Source of the DNA: CAZMVY01 sp964653435
GTDB lineage: Bacteria; Planctomycetota; Phycisphaerae; UBA1845; PWPN01
Assembly: GCA_964653435.1 (NCBI GenBank)
Contig: CAZZFA010000015.1
Span: 6,955 to 70,954, forward strand
Length of the DNA stretch: 64,000 bases
Direction of reading: 5' to 3'
Under the pieces are notes generated by a model that did not search any database, was not told the origin of the DNA, and saw nothing but the letters and a program-made list of their open reading frames with translations. The position numbers and the translations under genes were made by a program. Below are positions 48,115 to 56,948 of this stretch, piece after piece. Positions within the stretch are counted from its first letter, which is position 1; each line of letters opens with the position of its first letter.

Positions 48115-50145
48115 TCAGAGGCCGCCGCCCCGCCGCGTCGCCCGCAGCAACAGCAAACCGGCGAAGCTCATCATCGCCATCTCGACGATCCCGAAGCCGC
48201 AGAACCCGAACGGCGGCGGTGTCACGGATCCGCCGTTGCCGCCGGTGCCGCCGTCGCCCCCGGCGCCGCCATCGCCGCCGCTGCCGCCGCTTCCACCACC
48301 GCCGCTCCCGCCGCCGGTGACGACGATATTGATCGTGACCGACTTGACACCGCCGCGCCCGTCATTGACCGTCAGGACAACCGCATACGTCCCCGCGACG
48401 GCGTACGTGTGCGTGACGGTGGCGGTCGTTGCCGTCTGCGTGTCGCCGAAATCCCACGCAAAGCTGAGGACGTCGCCGTCAGGGTCCGACGAGCCGCTTG
48501 CGTCGAAGTGGACAGTCAGCGGATCGTTGGCGTCCGCCGTGTAGCTGAGGGAGGCGGTCGGTACGCCGTTCGCGGCAGTACCGCCGGAACTGACGGTGAC
48601 ATCAAACTCCCGCGTAGCGACGCCGCCGCGCCCGTCACTGACGGTCAGAACCACCTTGTACGTGCCACTGCCGGCGTACTTGTGCGCGACGGTCTTGCCG
48701 GTGCCGCTTGTTCCGTCGCCGAAGACCCAGGCGAAGCTCAGCGTATCGCCGTCCGGGTCCGTGGAGCCGCCGGCGTCGAAGTTGACGGTGAGAGGATCGT
48801 TCGCGTCCGTCGCCGAGGACACGACCGCCACGGGCGGCCTGTTGACGACCGCACCGCCGCCGCCACCACCGCCGCCACCACCACCGCCGCTGCCGCTGAA
48901 CTCATACGCCCCCATGTCCACAACCGCGTTGACAATACGCGGCTGGCCGTCGCGGTCGGTCGTAACCCCTGCCGGAAGAGCCGCGTTGCTCCCCTTGTCG
49001 ATGCAGGGTGAGCCGGTCCGAAGCCGGAAATCGTTCGTCCCGGCAAAGAGCGGGTCGGCGCCGATATTGCCTGTGCCACCGAGCGAACCCGTCCAGCCCT
49101 CAACGCAGGAGTAGCTGATGGCCGGCGAGCCCCCGCCGATCTGGGCGGCCTGGGTCCTGTCCGCGGTGGAGCTGTTGGCCCACAGAATGCAGTTTATGAT
49201 GACCGGCGTGCTGTCCGTATTCCACACTCCGCCGCCGTTGACCGTCGCCTGGTTTGCACTGAGGGTGCAGTTGACAAGGGTCGGGGCGCTGTTCGATTCA
49301 TTGCGCATCGCAGCCCCGTCAGCCGCCGCCACGTTCCCTCCGAAGACGCAGTTGGTGAGTGACGGAGCGCTGCCGTAGTTCCAGATCGCGCCGCCGTATC
49401 CTGCCGAGTTGCCGCTGAACGTGCAGCCGATCAGAACCGGACGGCTGTCCGTAACGTTCGCCAGGGCGCCGCCGCTGGATGAGGCCGCATTGCCCGTGAA
49501 CTCACAGTTGGTGATCCTCGGGTTGCTGCTTTCGTTGCGCATTCCGCCGCCATACCGGGCGTAGTTGCCCGTGAAACAGCAGTTCGCCACGGTGGGGTTG
49601 CCGAACTCATTGTACATGCCCGCACCGGACTCGATGGTCGAGCCTATGGCGTTTCCCGCCGTGATCGTGAAGCCGTCGAGCACGGCGGTAGCATCGGTCC
49701 CGCTGCCGGTCACGACGACGAAGCTGTTGTCATCCCTGCCGGCCGCGCCGATCTCGCCGCTCAGGACGGTCGTATTCGCCGTCGGGTTTCGCTGAGTCCG
49801 AAGCGTCTCACCGCCCGCGAAGCCGCCGTAGAGGGCCACGCCGTTCTTGAGCTGAAACGTCTTGCCCCGCACGACCTCCGGGTTTGCGGGGTCCGGGGTC
49901 TCTGCGGTGGGCTTGTACGTGCCGGCGGCGACCCAGATCTCCGTACCGGCAGTGGCGGCCGTCAGGGCCGCCTGGAGATCGGTATAGGCGTCCGCCCAGC
50001 TTGTTCCGTTGTTGGCCCCGGTGGCGCCGGCCTTCACATAGACGGTGCCGGCATGAAGCACAGCCGGCGGGGCGAGAACAACCGCCACGGCGAAGGCGGC
50101 GCAGAACAGACCACGTGTCTTCAGATTCGTCGCTGCATTCCTCAT
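48115..50145 (-). CDS. Secreted beta-helix/PKD-repeat surface protein with C-terminal anchor
   Basis: A 676-residue protein with a signal peptide (FCAAFAVAVVLAPPAVLHA, about 13-31). Residues ~35-410 form a right-handed parallel beta-helix with repeated NCxFTGN, GGGMRNES and GGAIWN motifs, as in polymorphic or adhesin-like surface proteins. After a run of glycines two PKD domains follow (about 435-515 and 525-605; FAWVFGDGTSG and FAWDFGD motifs). A Gly/Ser-rich linker leads to the tail PPFGFCGFGIVEMAMMSFAG and LLLLRATRR: a Cys-Gly motif, a hydrophobic helix and a basic end, like a protein-sorting/anchoring signal. AAGGAG precedes ATG 50145. A role in adhesion or biofilm matrix is likely. Confidence 0.85.
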   Translation of the reverse strand: MRNAATNLKTRGLFCAAFAVAVVLAPPAVLHAGTVYVKAGATGANNGTSWADAYTDLQAALTAATAGTEIWVAAGTYKPTAETPDPANPEVVRGKTFQLKNGVALYGGFAGGETLRTQRNPTANTTVLSGEIGAAGRDDNSFVVVTGSGTDATAVLDGFTITAGNAIGSTIESGAGMYNEFGNPTVANCCFTGNYARYGGGMRNESSNPRITNCEFTGNAASSSGGALANVTDSRPVLIGCTFSGNSAGYGGAIWNYGSAPSLTNCVFGGNVAAADGAAMRNESNSAPTLVNCTLSANQATVNGGGVWNTDSTPVIINCILWANSSTADRTQAAQIGGGSPAISYSCVEGWTGSLGGTGNIGADPLFAGTNDFRLRTGSPCIDKGSNAALPAGVTTDRDGQPRIVNAVVDMGAYEFSGSGGGGGGGGGGGGAVVNRPPVAVVSSATDANDPLTVNFDAGGSTDPDGDTLSFAWVFGDGTSGTGKTVAHKYAGSGTYKVVLTVSDGRGGVATREFDVTVSSGGTAANGVPTASLSYTADANDPLTVHFDASGSSDPDGDVLSFAWDFGDTQTATTATVTHTYAVAGTYAVVLTVNDGRGGVKSVTINIVVTGGGSGGGGSGGSGGDGGAGGDGGTGGNGGSVTPPPFGFCGFGIVEMAMMSFAGLLLLRATRRGGGL

Positions 50146-50303
50146 GAACCGATCTCCTTGGATCCCAATGAAACTATTCACCGAACTCTTCCGCATCGTT
50201 TCCGCTTCCCCGCTATCGCAGCTATCCTCTGCTCGGAGCGAGAGATACGGATGCTGCCCCCGGACTCGTGCTGCCCCGTTGCAACCGAAGGCTCCGACCG
50301 TGG

Positions 50304-50312
50304 ATTATAGCA
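50304..50312 (-). promoter_or_regulatory. Extended -10 promoter for the surface-protein gene
   Basis: On the minus strand TGCTATAAT is a perfect extended -10 element (TGnTATAAT). It is ~160 bases upstream of the surface-protein start at 50145. No good -35 is seen, as expected for this promoter type. Otherwise 50146-50497 holds no supported feature. Confidence 0.5.
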
Positions 50313-50497
50313 GAAGCCAGGTGCCAAGGGGACATCGTTTCGCGATAACCGGCAGCCCCCCGAACAGCAAGCGACCGGCCCGCACGCCTAGGCAAATCCG
50401 CCCTCGAGAATATCGGCCCTTTGTGGGAGCGTTCGATTCATAAAAAAGCGGACCGGGGGCGCCGCAGACCTCTCGGATGCACGCGGGTGTCACACTT

Positions 50498-51283
50498 TCA
50501 TCGCGCGGAAGAGAGGCCGGCAACGAGCTGTTCGAGAAACTTGCGCGAAGCACGCAGGAACGCGGCGGGATCTTCGTCCGGCGGCACCTCGCCGCTGACA
50601 ACCAGCCAACCGTCATACCCGCTGCGTGCGGCCATCTCGACGACGGCCGGTATGTTCGTCCCGCCTTGGCCTGCCTGCACAGGTCGTCGGCCGATATGGT
50701 CGGAGAGTCGAATCAGGCCCGCGCGACCCGGGAACTCACGAAATGCGTGGCAGGGGTTGACGGCCGCGCAGTGGAATTCGCCGCAATCGATGGCGAGCTG
50801 AACGGTTTCGCGCGGCATGGTCCCGAGCACATACCGCAGGTCCTCCAGTTGCTCAATCCGGGTACCGCGGCGATTGGCCAGATGAATCTGCATGCCGAGC
50901 CGCCCGGCGTACGACGCCGCTTCACGAAGCCCGGCAATGAGCAGGTCAAGATCCTGTCGCTTGCGATCGCCCGCCGCGAGGCTTATCGACATGAGGCCCA
51001 CCCGCCGGGCCAGGCGCAGGTGCCGGCAGACGCATTGCACGCCGGCAGCCATGTCTTTCGCCGATTCCGCGGCCAGGGGGGCGCCGGCTACCGAGGAGAT
51101 CGCCAGGGCGTACCGGGTCTGCAATTCGGTCAGCCCGCGCGAGGCGTCCTCGCCCGGGCCGAACGCCTCCTCGATCTGGGCGCAGGACACATCGACGGCG
51201 ACGTAGCCGGCACCGTGGATCTCGCGCAGGGCATCGGCCAGCGGACGACCGCCCAGACAGGATGTGCTACAACTGACGCGCAT
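50498..51283 (-). CDS. Sugar phosphate isomerase/epimerase (AP-endonuclease-2 fold)
   Basis: A 261-residue TIM-barrel protein of the xylose-isomerase-like family. It has MRVSCSTSCLGGRPLADAL at the start, LGMQIHLANRRGT and VQLAIDCGEFHCAAVNP in the middle, and LIRLSDHIGRRPV, IPAVVEMAARSGYDGWLVVS at the end. Substrate unknown. It starts inside the end of the GT39-like gene (17-bp overlap), so the two are probably co-transcribed from the upstream gene. It is distinct from the paralogue at 39904-40716. Confidence 0.82.
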   Translation of the reverse strand: MRVSCSTSCLGGRPLADALREIHGAGYVAVDVSCAQIEEAFGPGEDASRGLTELQTRYALAISSVAGAPLAAESAKDMAAGVQCVCRHLRLARRVGLMSISLAAGDRKRQDLDLLIAGLREAASYAGRLGMQIHLANRRGTRIEQLEDLRYVLGTMPRETVQLAIDCGEFHCAAVNPCHAFREFPGRAGLIRLSDHIGRRPVQAGQGGTNIPAVVEMAARSGYDGWLVVSGEVPPDEDPAAFLRASRKFLEQLVAGLSSAR

Positions 51284-53159
51284 GGCCGGCGAGAGTCTCC
51301 CGCGCAAGCAGGTCGCGACGGACCCACAGGATGATGGGCTTGTCGGCCCAACTGATCCGCGCCGGCGCCTGGCCCGATGCGCCCAGGCCCGGAAACTCGG
51401 CTTTGTAATCCACGCTCCAGGCGTTCGTAACGGCCGTGCCGGGCTCATCCGCAACGGCCACCAGCACGTCGGGCATCGGCACCAACGAACGCGGTGTCGC
51501 CGCGCGCGGCAGGAGGTAGAGCCGGTTGCCGAAGACATCCACGGGCGGCAAGCAATACGGGGCGGGCTCGGCGAACGTGGCGATCGTCAACGGTCCGAAA
51601 CGGGCCTCGATGTCCGCCAGACGCTCCGCCGCGGCGAGACGTGTGCCGCCGCGGACGTCAACGAGGAAATGCCTGACGTAGCTGCGACTCCGCGGCACCA
51701 CCGTCAACACAAGCACCACGGCGACGAGAATGCGCACGAACGGCCGGCCGGCGCGCAAGCGGGAGACAAGCACCGCCGCGGTGATCGCCAGCGTAATATC
51801 CGGGAAGATTGCGAAGCGGCCGTATTCGCCCGGTTTCCCTGCAGCCGCCACGGCGAACTGCGCAAAGATGATCACGGCCGGGGCCAGCAGCAACCACAGC
51901 GGCGCCGCACGGCTCGCTTGCGGGCCATCAGAGCTTTTCGCCGGGCCGTCTCGGACGACGAGGACAAGCACGCCAAGGAAAAGGACGCCGAGCAAGCCGA
52001 TCTGCGCCGTCAACGGGGACGTTCCCTCGGCGACGAGCGCCGTCGCGCGGCGAAGCCCCTCCGCCGGGCCGCCTCGTGGAAACATGGCCAGGGTGTTTCC
52101 GATGTTCGAACGCAGAACGTCGGGATTCACAAAGAGGTTGACCAGGACGTACGGGTTGGTCGCGAAGTAGGCGATGCCGCCGACGGCGCACGCGGCCAGC
52201 GTGTGTGTCAGACGCCGCAGCCAGGGCATCCTGCGCAGCAGCGTCATGAGCGGGATCACGACGAAGACCGGCAGGCATGACAATACCATGCCGAACGAGG
52301 CTCCGCATAGAATCCCTGCCGTCACCACCGACCGCCACGTGCCGCGCTCGACATAACGAATGGCGGCCAGCACGGCATAGAGCATGAGCACCGCGCCGGG
52401 GAGATGCGGCTTGGCCTCGTGGGCCATGTTGATCACGACGGGCAGGAGCACGAAGAGCAGGGCCGCGAGGACACCGGCGAAGGCAGGTTCCGGGTTCCGG
52501 GTTCCGGGCTTCGATGGGATTCCATGATCGCCCACGGCAAGGCCGGCGGCAAGCCGCCGGGCAAGCCAGAAGGCGGCCGGCACGCCCGCCAGCCCGAAGG
52601 CAACGACGTAGCAGCGGGCGACGACATAGAACCGGCCGAATGCCTCGGGACGATCGAGGTAATATGTCAGGTCGCTCCTGAGCGCGACGCATCGGACCAG
52701 CGAGCAGACCTTCAGCAGGGCGCCGATGGGATAGACGAACAGCCCCCCGTACTGGTACAGCCTGGGGTCAAAGTCGCGCTGGGCCGGCTTCATCGACGCC
52801 AGCGCCATCATCGTGACCATTTCATCCGGCTGACGCGTGTAGAGGCGATAGCGGAGAATGATCGCGGCGCGTTTCGCGTCGGTATCGTTCAATATGACGG
52901 GGCGTGTGGTCGGGCCGATGGGGTTCACATCCACGTCCGCGCCGCGGCGGGCATCATCGCGACGATCGGCCTTCGCCAGCTCCGCGATCTTCGCGCCGGG
53001 CCAGGGCGGGCGCCCGCCGAAGAGAAACGGGTCGATCCTACGCGACGGCAGCCCCCAGGTGATGCCCGTCAGGAACAGGACCGCGCCAAGCACGGCGATA
53101 CCTGCGAGACCAGGGCCAGCGTATCGGGGAGTTCGCGGCGGCTCGGCGCGCTGGGGCAT
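51267..53159 (-). CDS. Polytopic GT39-like membrane protein
   Basis: A 630-residue integral membrane protein with about 11 hydrophobic stretches. The large loop after the first helix includes MVTMMALASMKPAQRDFDPR, then LYQYGGLFVYPIGALL and SFGMVLSCLPVFVVIPLM, which resemble GT-C glycosyltransferases of the GT39 type, and a long C-terminal soluble domain follows. The acidic loop motif is not perfectly preserved, so enzymatic activity is inferred. A GGTTCCGG-type repeat (52485-52509) codes for SKPGTRNPEPAFAG in a hydrophilic loop. The ATG at 53159 (MPQRAEPP) is preferred to the open frame upstream. Confidence 0.75.
   Translation of the reverse strand: MPQRAEPPRTPRYAGPGLAGIAVLGAVLFLTGITWGLPSRRIDPFLFGGRPPWPGAKIAELAKADRRDDARRGADVDVNPIGPTTRPVILNDTDAKRAAIILRYRLYTRQPDEMVTMMALASMKPAQRDFDPRLYQYGGLFVYPIGALLKVCSLVRCVALRSDLTYYLDRPEAFGRFYVVARCYVVAFGLAGVPAAFWLARRLAAGLAVGDHGIPSKPGTRNPEPAFAGVLAALLFVLLPVVINMAHEAKPHLPGAVLMLYAVLAAIRYVERGTWRSVVTAGILCGASFGMVLSCLPVFVVIPLMTLLRRMPWLRRLTHTLAACAVGGIAYFATNPYVLVNLFVNPDVLRSNIGNTLAMFPRGGPAEGLRRATALVAEGTSPLTAQIGLLGVLFLGVLVLVVRDGPAKSSDGPQASRAAPLWLLLAPAVIIFAQFAVAAAGKPGEYGRFAIFPDITLAITAAVLVSRLRAGRPFVRILVAVVLVLTVVPRSRSYVRHFLVDVRGGTRLAAAERLADIEARFGPLTIATFAEPAPYCLPPVDVFGNRLYLLPRAATPRSLVPMPDVLVAVADEPGTAVTNAWSVDYKAEFPGLGASGQAPARISWADKPIILWVRRDLLARETLAGHARQL
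52485..52509 (+). repeat. 7-bp tandem repeat in a membrane-protein loop
   Basis: GGTTCCGGGTTCCGGGTTCC follows the period-7 family seen in mutL. On the coding strand it encodes KPGTRNPEP in a hydrophilic loop, where extra residues should be tolerated. Confidence 0.6.
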
Positions 53160-53319
53160 GAAACCAATGTACCGTGCCGGGCGGCGCGGGCAAGCATGCC
53201 GCCGACCGCGCGTCGGGGGGCTGCGTCGGAGCTGCGCGGCAGACGATGCGGCCGCGCCCGCCTCCAGGCAACCCCTTGGGCTCCGGCATGGCGCCGCCGG
53301 AGAACCGCCCGGGGAAGCC

Positions 53320-54294
53320 TCAGACCCCCGCGTGCCCCAGCACAATGTCCCCGATCGTGCATGCCGCGAGCAACAGGCTTACGATGCCGTTGATCGTGAA
53401 GAACGCGAGGTTGACCCGCGACAGATCGTCGGGGTGGACCAGCAGGTTCTCCACAAGCAGAAGCACGGCGACGGCCGCCACGCCGACGGCGTACAAGCAG
53501 CCGAGCCCTGCCAGCGGGATGAGCGACGCAAGCAGCAGAACGGTCATCGCGTGCGCGGCCCGCGCGATCCACAGGGCCCCGGCGATGCCCAGCCTCGCGG
53601 GCAGGCTGTGGAGCCCCTCGCGGCGGTCGAAGTCCGCGTCCTGGCAGGCGTAGATGATGTCGAAACCGCCGATCCAGCACGTAACGGCGCCCAGAAGGAC
53701 CAGCGCCGGCGGGCCGATCGACGCCGGGTGAATCGCCAGCCACGCGGCCGGCGGGGAGAGCGCGATGGCCGAGCCGAGTACGAAGTGCGACCAGCGTGTA
53801 AACCGCTTCGTGTACGAGTAGAAACACAGATAGATCAGAACGGGGACGGCCAGAGCAACCGGCCAGACGTTCGCATCGACCCACAGGAAGGCGGCGCAGG
53901 CGCCGACGAAGACGAGGCACGCGACAACGAAGAACGCAATCGCCTTCGGCATGGAAATCGTGCCCGCCGGCAGCGGCCGGTCGGCCGTGCGCGGGTTACG
54001 CGCATCGATGGCGGCATCGGCGATCCGGTTGAACGTCATGGCCGCCGACCGTGCGGCAACCATGCAGATCACGACCAGCACGAGCTGCAGGAGTCCGGGA
54101 TACCCGGACGGGCGCTCGCGGCCGGCGAGAAACGCGGCAATGAGGGCGAACGGCAGCGCGAAGACGGAGTGGTGAAGCTTGATCATACCCGCCCACAGGG
54201 CGAGGGAAGAGCGTTGTGTGCCCGGTACGGGGCGCGGCGCGGACCGCGCGGGGGTTTCATTCGACGGCCCGGTCTGGCGCTCGGCGGTCGACAT
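53320..54294 (-). CDS. ubiA: UbiA family prenyltransferase (quinone biosynthesis)
   Basis: A 324-residue membrane protein with about nine helices. The two aspartate-rich prenyl-diphosphate sites are visible: NRIADAAIDARNPRTADRP and YACQDADFDRREGLHSLP. These match UbiA/MqnP-type prenyltransferases, which attach a polyprenyl tail to an aromatic ring precursor. It is downstream of the UbiX-like gene by 36 bp and in the same direction. Because planctomycetes mainly use menaquinone, a futalosine-pathway (MqnP) role is more likely than ubiquinone; that is inference. Confidence 0.9.
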   Translation of the reverse strand: MSTAERQTGPSNETPARSAPRPVPGTQRSSLALWAGMIKLHHSVFALPFALIAAFLAGRERPSGYPGLLQLVLVVICMVAARSAAMTFNRIADAAIDARNPRTADRPLPAGTISMPKAIAFFVVACLVFVGACAAFLWVDANVWPVALAVPVLIYLCFYSYTKRFTRWSHFVLGSAIALSPPAAWLAIHPASIGPPALVLLGAVTCWIGGFDIIYACQDADFDRREGLHSLPARLGIAGALWIARAAHAMTVLLLASLIPLAGLGCLYAVGVAAVAVLLLVENLLVHPDDLSRVNLAFFTINGIVSLLLAACTIGDIVLGHAGV

Positions 54295-54330
54295 CCACGT
54301 TTCTCGCGATCCGGCGGCCCCGGCGGGGCA

Positions 54331-54966
54331 TCAGAGCCCGGAGGCCCTGCGCGCCCGCAGACGGGCCTCCGACGCTGCGGCCCATCGCGTCTTGAGGTTG
54401 TGCGGTATGTTGATGAGGTCGAGCACGCGGCCCGCCACGAAGTCCAGGAGATCGTCGATGCTTTGCGGATTCATGTAGAATCCCGGCGACGCGGGGCAGA
54501 TGATCGCGCCGGCGCGGCTCAGCCGCAGCATGTTCCGCAGGTCGATCGGGCTTACCGGCATCTCGCGCGGAACGAGCACGAGCCGCCGACCCTCCTTCAG
54601 GGTGACGTGAGCCGCGCGCGTGATCAGGTTGTCGCCCAGGCCCGCCGCCACGGCGCCGAGCGTGTTGCTGCTGCACGGGCAGATGACCATGCCGTCGGTG
54701 AGGAATGACCCGCTCGCCGGCGCCGCCCCGACGTCCCTGTATCCGTACATCGCAATCCGGGCGGCCGCGGCCCCGACCAGAGACGCCGGCGTCAGCCGCC
54801 TGATACCCAGTTCGTCCGCGACGAGCTGCCGCCCGAGCGGCGAGACGATCAGATGCACGTGCGTGCCCGCTTCCTCGGCCGTCAGCAGTTGCAGGAGGCG
54901 CCGGGCGTAGGCGGCGCCGCTGGCCCCCGTGATTGCGACGATGATCTGCTTTACGGACGCCGCCAT
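54331..54966 (-). CDS. ubiX: UbiX-like flavin prenyltransferase
   Basis: A 211-residue flavoprotein. It has VAITGASGAAYARRLLQLL (FMN/substrate loop), VICPCSSNTLGAVAAGLGDN, and LVLVPREMPVSPIDLRNM then IICPASPGFY. UbiX makes prenylated FMN, the cofactor of UbiD-type decarboxylases of quinone biosynthesis. It overlaps the upstream TPR gene by 16 bp. ATG 54966 gives the normal length; the open frame upstream re-reads the TPR gene. Confidence 0.94.
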   Translation of the reverse strand: MAASVKQIIVAITGASGAAYARRLLQLLTAEEAGTHVHLIVSPLGRQLVADELGIRRLTPASLVGAAAARIAMYGYRDVGAAPASGSFLTDGMVICPCSSNTLGAVAAGLGDNLITRAAHVTLKEGRRLVLVPREMPVSPIDLRNMLRLSRAGAIICPASPGFYMNPQSIDDLLDFVAGRVLDLINIPHNLKTRWAAASEARLRARRASGL

Positions 54967-56945
54967 CCGGCCTTCGCCTCCGCGCCGACGCCCAGCGACG
55001 TCAGCAGCGTCACCTGCTTCTGCGCCTCTTCGGCCCAGACGGACTGCGGGTAGTTCCGGACCACGGCCTCGAACGCGGCCAGAGCCTCCGGCGGGCGGCT
55101 GTCCCGCAGGTAGGCCTCGCCAAGCCGATATCCCGCCTCGGGCACGGCGTCCGCATCCGACCGTCCTTCGTACATGCGGATGAAGCGATTGAGTGCATCG
55201 ATCTTCAGGCTGGCGGATCGCTCGTTCAGGATTTCCTCGAGCATCAGGTTGTCCCGGAGCCTGGAAAGGGGATACTGCGCGAGCAGCTCCCGGAGATTCC
55301 GCGCATAGAGCCGGTGGCGCGGATCGCACCGGAGGTACTTCACGAGCGGGGCGTCCGACCGGATTTCCGGCGGGTCCGCCAGTTGCGGATCACGGTTCAG
55401 CCGGAGCAGATCCCGGAACCGGCGGGCATCGGTCACGACCGCCTTCACGCGAATGTCGAGCGTGGCGGTCGGGGGCGGCTTCTCCAGGCCCGTCGGCAGG
55501 TGCGACGCGATTGCCGGCGCCGTTGTCTGGGCGGCTCCGAACTTCGCGATCAGCCGCTCCAACAGCTCCAGGGCCCGATCGATCCGCCCGGCACGAGCCT
55601 CCAGCTGGGCTGCGCGGTAGAGCGCGACGCTGGCCGCCGGAGAGTCCGGGTACTGCTCATACAGGGTCGTCCACGTGGGCAAGGAGACCTGGTTCGGGAA
55701 ATCCTGGTAGTAATGAAGATTGCCCTCCCGACGGAAGGTCTCGATGTCGATCCGCATGTCCTGCGCGCGACCCTTGATAAACAGGACGTTCGGCAGATAC
55801 TCGCTGCGGGGGAAGTCGGCACCGAACCGGTCGCAGGCCTGCACCGCCTCATACTGCTGAGTCTGAAACAGATTCAGCTTGTCATCGGCGGCGCCGCACG
55901 GATCGAGCTGGTACGCCCAGAGCGTCCGGATCTCCCGCTCAATGTCCGCCACGCTCCGAAGGACGTCGGGGCCGCCCGGCCGGCCGACCCGCTCGGCCTC
56001 CTCCGTCCATCGCCGGACAGCGAGTTCGTGAATCACGGCGGAGGCGTCCTGATCGCGAAAGCAGGTCGTCGAGCGGGGGCCGTAGTCGTTTTCGAGCAGC
56101 CGATAGTAGAGTTCGTCGCGCCCCACCTTGGCCTCGAACAGGACGATCGGGGTGATGAACATCACGGCCATCAACGGGGCGATGGCACCCGGGCGGTAGT
56201 TCACGATCCGCGCGATCAGCAGGACGACGCCGATCACCAGGCAGGAGGCGAGCACCGCGAGCAGACACGGGGCATACAGCGCCGCCGAGCCGATCGGGGT
56301 GATGTAGGACGCTTCCACGGAGGGGTTGCGCGTGGCGTTGTAGAAGTAGAGCGTCACGGGGATCAGCGCGATGAGCGCCGTCGCGTAGCGGAAGGAGAAC
56401 CGCAGCGCCGGGAGGCGCGTGAGGATGCACGACAGGGTGATCGTCAGCGCCAGCCAGGGAAACATGGCCACAAAGGCCACGATGGCGATGAAGATGAAGG
56501 CGCACGGCAGACGATAGAGCATCGCCACGAGGATGGGCACGGACACGAGCGACGCGAGGAGCAGCCCGAGGACCACGATCTGCATCGGGGCCTGCTGGAC
56601 GTTGATCGGGGAGATGAGGAAATCGATGAGCGTAACCTGTTGCGCGGCAGCCGGGTTGAAGGTCTGCCAGAACAGCCGCCAATAGTCGTCGGCCAGGAAG
56701 GGGATGGGCTGCCCCGTGCGGAGCCAGAAGGCGAAACCGCCGAGCCCGGCGAAAAGCAGCCCGTCGATCAGCAGGAGGATGATCGCGCGGCGGCGGTATT
56801 TCGGCTGCGTCCGCGACCACACATCCAGATGCGGCGTCTCGGTCGGGCGGGGCGTGGCGAGGCGGCGGATCGCGCGAACGAATCGTTCGGCAGACCGCCC
56901 CGGGTGGGCCACGGCATGAACCACGGTGTTTCTGGCATCCGCCAT
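54951..56945 (-). CDS. Membrane protein with C-terminal TPR-like repeats
   Basis: A 664-residue protein. The N-terminal ~300 residues have about six transmembrane helices; the C-terminal ~350 residues are helical, with TPR-like pairs such as AASVALYRAAQLEARAGRID and GYRLGEAYLRDSRPPEAL. This recalls tetratricopeptide outer-membrane assembly factors and planctomycete membrane-TPR proteins. No enzymatic motif is visible. It lies between UbiE and UbiX genes, and overlaps the latter by 16 bp. Whether it is functionally tied to quinone synthesis is unclear. Confidence 0.7.
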   Translation of the reverse strand: MADARNTVVHAVAHPGRSAERFVRAIRRLATPRPTETPHLDVWSRTQPKYRRRAIILLLIDGLLFAGLGGFAFWLRTGQPIPFLADDYWRLFWQTFNPAAAQQVTLIDFLISPINVQQAPMQIVVLGLLLASLVSVPILVAMLYRLPCAFIFIAIVAFVAMFPWLALTITLSCILTRLPALRFSFRYATALIALIPVTLYFYNATRNPSVEASYITPIGSAALYAPCLLAVLASCLVIGVVLLIARIVNYRPGAIAPLMAVMFITPIVLFEAKVGRDELYYRLLENDYGPRSTTCFRDQDASAVIHELAVRRWTEEAERVGRPGGPDVLRSVADIEREIRTLWAYQLDPCGAADDKLNLFQTQQYEAVQACDRFGADFPRSEYLPNVLFIKGRAQDMRIDIETFRREGNLHYYQDFPNQVSLPTWTTLYEQYPDSPAASVALYRAAQLEARAGRIDRALELLERLIAKFGAAQTTAPAIASHLPTGLEKPPPTATLDIRVKAVVTDARRFRDLLRLNRDPQLADPPEIRSDAPLVKYLRCDPRHRLYARNLRELLAQYPLSRLRDNLMLEEILNERSASLKIDALNRFIRMYEGRSDADAVPEAGYRLGEAYLRDSRPPEALAAFEAVVRNYPQSVWAEEAQKQVTLLTSLGVGAEAKAGWRRP

Positions 56946-56948
56946 CGT

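Noticed and set aside
48069..49114. Plus-strand Pro-rich frames opposite the beta-helix protein
   Set aside because: They mirror the Gly/Ser-rich repeat coding on the minus strand; no independent gene signal is present.
50304..50335. A sigma54-type promoter (TTGGCAC...) upstream of the surface protein
   Set aside because: The -24/-12 spacing does not fit; GC falls two bases away from its expected position. The extended -10 reading is simpler.
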